From positions 2,172,501 to 2,236,500 of the forward strand of contig JAGTXZ010000002.1 of NCBI GenBank assembly GCA_018398575.1: 64,000 nt of DNA. Reading direction: 5' to 3'. Below are positions 59,121-64,000 of this stretch, one piece after another. The DNA is from Ampelomyces quisqualis (Eukaryota > Ascomycota > Dothideomycetes > Pleosporales > Phaeosphaeriaceae). Made by a program: the position numbers and the translations under genes. Numbering within the stretch: the first letter of the stretch is position 1; every line of letters starts with the position of its first letter. Below the pieces are notes generated by a model. That model was not told the DNA's origin, did no database searches, and saw nothing but the letters and a program-made list of their open reading frames with translations.

Positions 59121-59589
59121 AATAGTCAATCGGAATACCTGGAGGCTGGTACCCTGGGCCGCCATATGTGCTTGCTTTTCCCACTTCACCGGGATGGTCA
59201 AGGAGCGTGGGACTCGCGGCAAGGCGCCGGGCTATGCCATCACCCGTGGACTTTACCACTCGTAGCTGTTCTATGTAAACTGCGTCAGATTTCGATGCCC
59301 TCATGTCATGGTCATGTTTGCTTTGCGGGTCAGTCAGCAACTTCTGCCGCAGTGTGGTGTAGCGTGGGCAAGTCCGGCTGCACTAGGCGGCGCGTAGCTA
59401 AGATTTTGGTAACGGCACCTCAACATCTTGCAAAGCCTATCGGTTTTGGAGTTGTCCTGACAAGGTAACGAGTAAAGGTATAGATATGTGACGGGGAGCG
59501 CAACTTTGAGGGAGTCGCAGACCAAATGCGCCTTTCTCAATTGAGACTAGGTTGAGCATTTGTCCTCAAAGTCGACTTCATACTGACCG

Positions 59590-60216
59590 TGTCTCAGACG
59601 AGAACAAGAAGTGCGACCACGCATCAACGAGCTGCACAACACCGCCTTGCGCGTCATCTTGGGGTTAGATATTGAAGAAGCTGGAGTCCTCGATTTTAAT
59701 CTGACTGCCGGTAGAGTCTTTGCTAGTAGAGCGGATATAACGCGCCCAGATACCTGCGCCGTAGTGGGATTGGTAAGCTATGCCGTCGACGATGTGTTGG
59801 TGGTGGTTTCCATCCCAAGTCACATAAGCCTAGCCCTACTAGGTCGAGTTTGTTTGTCTGTTTGCGACACATAGATATCGTAGGCAGAGAAGGACTTCCT
59901 GCTTCATCTCAACATGAACAAGTTTATTATGCTTACTATCCAACACATTGTTCAAGGTATGGTCGATGGCTCTGTAGTCGGTTGCGTAGAAGTTTCCTGT
60001 CCACTTGGGGTTGCGCAGGTCGGTGAGGTCAATAATGTATGTGACTGGGCGACCGGAAGCCGCTGGTTCGTTGCCTTGTTGTTCGTTGCCTTGTTGTTCG
60101 TTGCCTTGTTGTTCGTTGCCTTGTTGTTCGTTGCCTTGTTGTTCGTTGCCTTGTTGTTCGTTGCCTTGTTGTTCGTCAAGCTCGTGGTTTGATCCTATCA
60201 ACTTCCAAATCATCAT
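59590..60216 (-). pseudogene. Relic of a choice-of-anchor-B (LVIVD-like) protein with an inserted minisatellite
   Basis: Minus-strand frames read PVTYIIDLTDLRNPKWTG, then YRAIDHT, and after a frameshift GNHHQHIVDGIAYQSHYGAG and FFNI-stop-PQDDAQGG, then WSHF. This is the order of the extracellular choice-of-anchor-B repeat (TYIxDVTDLxNP, AIDHNxY, HNQFIVDGYSYQSNYGAG, DxYPEDDAxGG). A TAA sits inside, frames change, and the N-terminal part is missing. A 15-bp array encoding EQQGN repeats replaces sequence upstream of the conserved part. It is non-functional as it stands. Confidence 0.55.
60066..60172. repeat. Minisatellite, 15-bp unit, about 7 copies
   Basis: Exact repeats of GTTCGTTGCCTTGTT between 60066 and 60170, followed by a partial copy. 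On the minus strand they encode EQQGN repeats within the choice-of-anchor-B relic. Confidence 0.85.
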
Positions 60217-60510
60217 CTCCCCTTCCAGTTTCCATGCCCTGTCCCACCCCTTCTTCGCAGTACAGCATCATGGACCACAATATTCACGAATAGACAGGCG
60301 TGCGTTGATTTTGGCGTGCGAGAACATAAAGGGCGTGCAACATTTCGAGGTATCTAAGCCTAATCCCAGCCTATCCCAATCCGGACCCAAAACCAAAACA
60401 TGCCCAAACAACAATGCTTAAATCATGCACACCATCCCGAATAACGACTTGATACATTTCTCAAAGTCTCATTACAATTTACATCCAAGAGCCCCTCCTG
60501 GTTTCCCAAC
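60217..60510. other. Downstream region of the LMBD1-like gene
   Basis: About 290 bp of AC-rich sequence without a gene; probably the 3' untranslated region and terminator of the LMBD1-like gene. Confidence 0.4.
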
Positions 60511-62346
60511 TCACAACAACCCCTCACCACTCCTCTCTCCATTCCTTGACTCAGTCGCACCATACGATTGTTTGGAACGACCAGTAATGTCCTGCCATGT
60601 AGCATTGAACCTGCGTCCAGTACTAGCAAGAAGACCTTCCTCTTCCTCCTCTTCGAGATCGCGATCGAGTTGCTCCTGGTCGATCTTGGGGACCCTGAAG
60701 AGGGTGGTGACGAAGACGATGAGGTATACGCCGAGGAAGGCGAACTGAGCCCAGAAGAGCACGACGCCGAAGAAGGGAAAGTTGATGGTAACGCGGTTGA
60801 TGAAGGTGCTGAGTACGGAGGGTGTGCAGACATCCTGTGCAGAAGGATTCTTGGCGAGCTCGCTGCAAGGCTTGATGAGGTCCTTGTGTTCCGAGCAGTC
60901 GGCTTTCTCGTTACGGGAGTTTGTGGTGAGATCGCAGTATGTCTGGGGGCCGAAGGTGGCATACTGTGGTGCCACGACCATGGCGACAGAGTAGTTGATG
61001 CCGAGCGTGATGAGGGTAAGCAAGACAGTAGCCATGAGAAGAGCCTGGGGCGAGGTGTGTCCCTTGCGGATCTTGAAGATGGTGAGCCAGAGGAAGCGAA
61101 TGCCGGCGGTAGCGATGCCGACGACAGAAGCAGAGAAGAAGAACAGGACCAGGAGGAGGAACAGGACATAGTCGATGGGGAAGACCTTGGAGGACTTGAC
61201 CAAGAGCCAGTTCAATGGCTGGAAGATGTTGATGTGGCCGAGGATGTATCCGCAGTGCGCACCGCAGATGGAGTTCTTCGCCTTGTCAATGCCGGTGATG
61301 AGCATGCTGGTGAAGACGACAAGGGCGAAAGCAATCAACAGCAGACCACCGATGAGTTTGAGCGGGCGGAAGACAGCTTCGATCTTGATCCAAGCCTTGA
61401 CGACCCAGTGTCGGTCCTCACCGCTCGATTCGGCCGCAAGGCGTTCACGGCGGATAAGGGTCCGCTCTTCGCGAATGAGGGACTCAAGCTCGCGCCTGTC
61501 CCGAGCATCGAGACCCCCGTCCCGGCCCTCGTTGCGGCCCTCGAGCTGTCGTTGACGCTCCCGGTTAGCCTCGAGCTGCGAGGCAGTGTTTGCGGCCAGT
61601 GCGGGGTTGGAGACATATGGCGCAGACTTGATCATGGCAACAGGTAGCATGGCCATGCCAGCACCGGTGTAGAGGACGAAGAGGACGGTACCGATGGTCA
61701 TGAGGAGACCGAGGGCGAAGGCAAGAGCTCGTTCGCCGTCTGTTCATGTCAGCCTATGGGCACGGGTGGGCGTGGAAAGGTGCTTACGGTTCTCCGAGAG
61801 AAGGTGCTTGAAGTAGTCCAGGTCGAGGCGCTTGTCGTCCTTGGCCTGCTTTGCGAAGGGCACGAAGAAGCCGACCAGGAAGAGAGCAACAACGAAGACG
61901 ATGAAGGCAATGGTGTACTTGAAGGCACCCCAGATGCGCTGTCCGGCCGTCTGCTCGCCATGCTCTGCGGCGTCCTCGTCGTATTCCTCGTAGTAGAAAT
62001 AGGTAAATGGCACGACGAGCAGGCAGAGCAGGGCATCGAGAGAGTAGAGCGTGTAGTAGACAATCTCCAAGGTGCGCACGATGGCGCGGACCTTGTCGGG
62101 CGTGGCCCAGGCCTTCTTCTGGCCCAGGCTCGATGTCGACGTGGACGAGACGAGCGCGACGTCGACGGGGATGAGGAGCACGGTTGCCAGCAGGGCGAGG
62201 GTGGTGAAGATGCAGACAGCGGTGACGGATGCGGCGCGGTCTCTGGGCTGCTGGTAGAGGAAGACGAAGATGGCGGCGATGAAGAGGAGAAGGGCAATAG
62301 CGACGGCGTAGGCGACCCAGATGAGGCTGGTCTGGATGAGAGCCAT
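60511..62346 (-). CDS. LMBD1-like membrane protein (probable lysosomal cobalamin transporter family), 595 aa
   Basis: Two exons, 62346-61788 and 61739-60511, around a 48-nt intron (GTAAGC...ACAG) that joins SEN to HGERAL in frame. The N-terminus MALIQTSLIWVAYAVAIALL matches fungal LMBR1/LMBD1 proteins. Hydrophobic segments suggest about nine helices: roughly 8-32, 40-62, 100-122, 150-172, 193-218, 315-335, 374-398, 418-440 and a late one near 505-530. A charged Arg/Glu coiled-coil-like loop spans about 240-295 and a Cys-containing lumenal loop about 450-500. The C-terminal tail is acidic (EEEEEEG). The animal homologue LMBRD1 exports cobalamin from lysosomes, but fungi mostly lack B12 use, so the fungal substrate is uncertain. 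The start at 62346 was preferred to an upstream in-frame ATG because it fits the family. It is divergent from CFT1. Confidence 0.9.
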
Positions 62347-62648
62347 GGTGGGTGGTTGGGGGTCTGTGTGTCGCGGGGACACGACGGTGAATGCGATGAT
62401 GTGATGACGTTGGCTGGCAGCGTCCAAGCTCCTTTCCTCTTTCGCGCTAGGCGAATGCTAGCTCTTTGGCGCTCGGCGGGCTAGCTGTTTCGAGTTAGGC
62501 AGGTGCTAGCTCTTTCGCGCTAGATAGGTGCTAGCTCTTTGAACGCGTCCAACACCAAGAAAGCATCGCGACCCTGCCCCCCCGCCAATCACTGTCGCTC
62601 CCACCGTCATGATCACGGGACCTGCACACTATCAAACCCCCCACCACC
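62347..62648. promoter_or_regulatory. Shared divergent promoter with about 30-bp direct repeats
   Basis: The 302 bp between the LMBD1-like gene and CFT1. From about 62,425 to 62,545 it holds four imperfect copies of a unit containing GCTAGCTCTTTCGCGCTAG and GCAGGTGCTAGCTCTTT. They could be binding sites shared by the two genes or a simple local duplication. C-rich stretches follow just before the CFT1 ATG. Confidence 0.5.
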
Positions 62649-64000
62649 ATGCAGGTCTACACTGAAATCGCCCCGCCCACGGCAGTCAGCCATGCCATCA
62701 ACCTCCCCTTCCTCTCGTCGCGCTCCAACAACCTGGTCGTCGCCAAGAACTCGCTGCTGCACATCTACGAGCTCAAGTCGACCGTAACAGAGGTTGCCCC
62801 CGGAGCAGGCAATGACGCTGACAATGCCACTGCCAACTACGACACCGAGGCGGTAGACGTGCCGCTGCAGCGCATTGAGAACACGGCTAAGCTCGTCCTG
62901 GTCGGCGAGTTCCCCGTGGCGGGCACCGTCACGTCGCTGGCGCGCGTCAAGGCGCTCAACACAAAGTCAAAGGCGGAGGCGCTGCTGGTGGCGTTTCGAG
63001 ACGCAAAGCTGAGCTTGGTGGAGTGGGACCCCGACACGTACAACCTGCATACAATATCAATACACTACTATGAGAACCCCGACTTGCCCGGTCTTGCCCC
63101 GTGGGATGCTGAGCTGAAAGACACATACAACTTCTTGACGGCCGACCCCAGCAGCAGATGCGCCGCCCTCAAGTTCGGCTCCCACAACCTCGCCATCTTG
63201 CCCTTCCGACAGCGTGACCTGGCCGAGGACGAATACGACTTGGGCGACGACGCTGCACCCGAGGCCAAGACACCCTACTCGTCCTCGTTTGTGCTGCCCC
63301 TCACCAACCTCGACCCTGCCCTCACCCATCCCGTCCACCTCGCCTTCCTCCACGAGTACCGAGAGCCTACCTTTGGCGTAGTCGCATCGTCCAAAGCCGC
63401 CGTGCCTTCGCTCCTGGCCGTCCGCAAAGACACCCTCACCTACACCGTCTTCACCCTGGACCTCGAGCAGAAGGCCTCCACAACACTGCTGTCAGTGTCA
63501 GGTCTCCCCTACGACATCTCGCGAGTGGTCCCGCTACCACACCCGATTGGAGGTGCCTTGCTTGTCGGCTGTAATGAGATCATACATGTCGACCAAGCAG
63601 GCAAAACAAACGGCGTGGCCGTGAACGAGCTGGCAAAAGCCTGTACATCCTTCTCTCTAAGCGACCAGTCGGACCTTGCACTGCGTCTCGAGGGCTGTAC
63701 CGTCGAATCGCTGTCACAAGACACTGGAGATGTTCTGCTTGTACTCAACGATGGGAGGATAGTCATCCTTACTTTCACCCTCGACGGACGTAATGTTTCC
63801 GCCATGACAATCCAGACAGTGACGCCAGACCGTGGCGGCTCAATACTCAAGGCTGGCGCCTCATGCTCCAGCAACTTCGGACGCGGACGGCTGTTCGTAG
63901 GGAGTGAAGATGGACAGTCGGTATTGATGGGATGGAGCAGCACGTCAAATCAGCTGCGGCGCAAGCAGTCTACCGTGGGCCAATCGGACCATGACGAGGA
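62649..64000 (+). CDS. CFT1: CFT1/CPSF160-like cleavage and polyadenylation factor subunit, N-terminal part
   Basis: Open without interruption from ATG 62649 to the window edge (450 codons). It begins MQVYTEIAPPTAVSHAINLP followed by FLSSRSNNLVVAKNSLLHIYEL, the characteristic N-terminus of fungal CFT1/CPSF160. Further blocks such as LLVAFRDAKLSLVEWD, YDIS and GCNEIIHVDQAGK fit the first beta-propeller. CFT1 is the large scaffold of the cleavage and polyadenylation factor, which acts in the nucleus and recognises pre-mRNA 3' signals. The family is usually above 1,300 residues, so about two thirds lies to the right. No intron is seen in this part. The start context ACCACCATG is good. Confidence 0.9.
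   Translation, partial: MQVYTEIAPPTAVSHAINLPFLSSRSNNLVVAKNSLLHIYELKSTVTEVAPGAGNDADNATANYDTEAVDVPLQRIENTAKLVLVGEFPVAGTVTSLARVKALNTKSKAEALLVAFRDAKLSLVEWDPDTYNLHTISIHYYENPDLPGLAPWDAELKDTYNFLTADPSSRCAALKFGSHNLAILPFRQRDLAEDEYDLGDDAAPEAKTPYSSSFVLPLTNLDPALTHPVHLAFLHEYREPTFGVVASSKAAVPSLLAVRKDTLTYTVFTLDLEQKASTTLLSVSGLPYDISRVVPLPHPIGGALLVGCNEIIHVDQAGKTNGVAVNELAKACTSFSLSDQSDLALRLEGCTVESLSQDTGDVLLVLNDGRIVILTFTLDGRNVSAMTIQTVTPDRGGSILKAGASCSSNFGRGRLFVGSEDGQSVLMGWSSTSNQLRRKQSTVGQSDHDE

Noticed and set aside
58801..59340. 179-codon minus-strand ORF through the 21-bp minisatellite
   Set aside because: Its length comes from the tandem repeat; flanking parts show no motif.
60568..61647. 359-codon plus-strand ORF
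   Set aside because: Antisense shadow of the second exon of the LMBD1-like gene; its acidic composition mirrors the codon bias of the true strand.

Overview
The window looks like a chromosome segment of a filamentous ascomycete, most likely a pleosporalean dothideomycete. Supporting signs are short 48-71 nt spliceosomal introns with GT...AG ends, a fungal-type LMBD1-like membrane protein beside CFT1, tyrosine-recombinase and Ty3 relics, and a long AT-rich island with the C-to-T/G-to-A scars of repeat-induced point mutation (RIP). The species assignment is inference.

Layout. (1) 1-5.2 kb is accessory DNA of normal composition: a largely intact tyrosine recombinase running off the left edge, a decayed UPF1-like SF1 helicase with a Trp-rich acidic tail, and an unknown acidic ORF. 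(2) 5.22-37.13 kb is an AT-rich island of about 31.9 kb with essentially no open frames. Matching terminal inverted repeats (CTGCGGTACAAA at the left, its counterpart at the right) bound it. An internal right-end/left-end junction at about 36,585 splits it into a 31.4 kb element and a 543 bp short derivative that abuts it. Reading through the TAA/TAG scars shows a ghost of a Plavaka-type (CACTA-related) transposase at about 23.0-25.3 kb, a long unidentified ghost frame on the minus strand at 11.35-13.2 kb, and several tandem-repeat blocks (101, 147, 134, 171 and about 89 bp). (3) 37.13-44.4 kb is a graveyard: a Ty3-type integrase/chromodomain relic, a partly mutated 2.8 kb repeat gene, an Asn/Ser/Gly-rich remnant, and a second, truncated copy of the left-hand recombinase in the opposite orientation. 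(4) 44.4-60.4 kb is gene-sparse: a Gly-rich protein, a dynamin-family GTPase, a dihydrodipicolinate-synthase-family aldolase, two minisatellites and a relic of a choice-of-anchor-B-type protein. (5) 60.5-64 kb is a compact core region with divergently transcribed LMBD1-like and CFT1 genes; CFT1 runs off the right edge.

The genes do not form one pathway. The window is best read as a transition from a transposon-driven, RIP-mutated compartment to conserved housekeeping DNA. The most notable signals are the giant TIR-bounded element with a Plavaka-like transposase ghost, and the sharp sequence context of its hypermutation: C is lost almost only between a 5' pyrimidine and a 3' purine.
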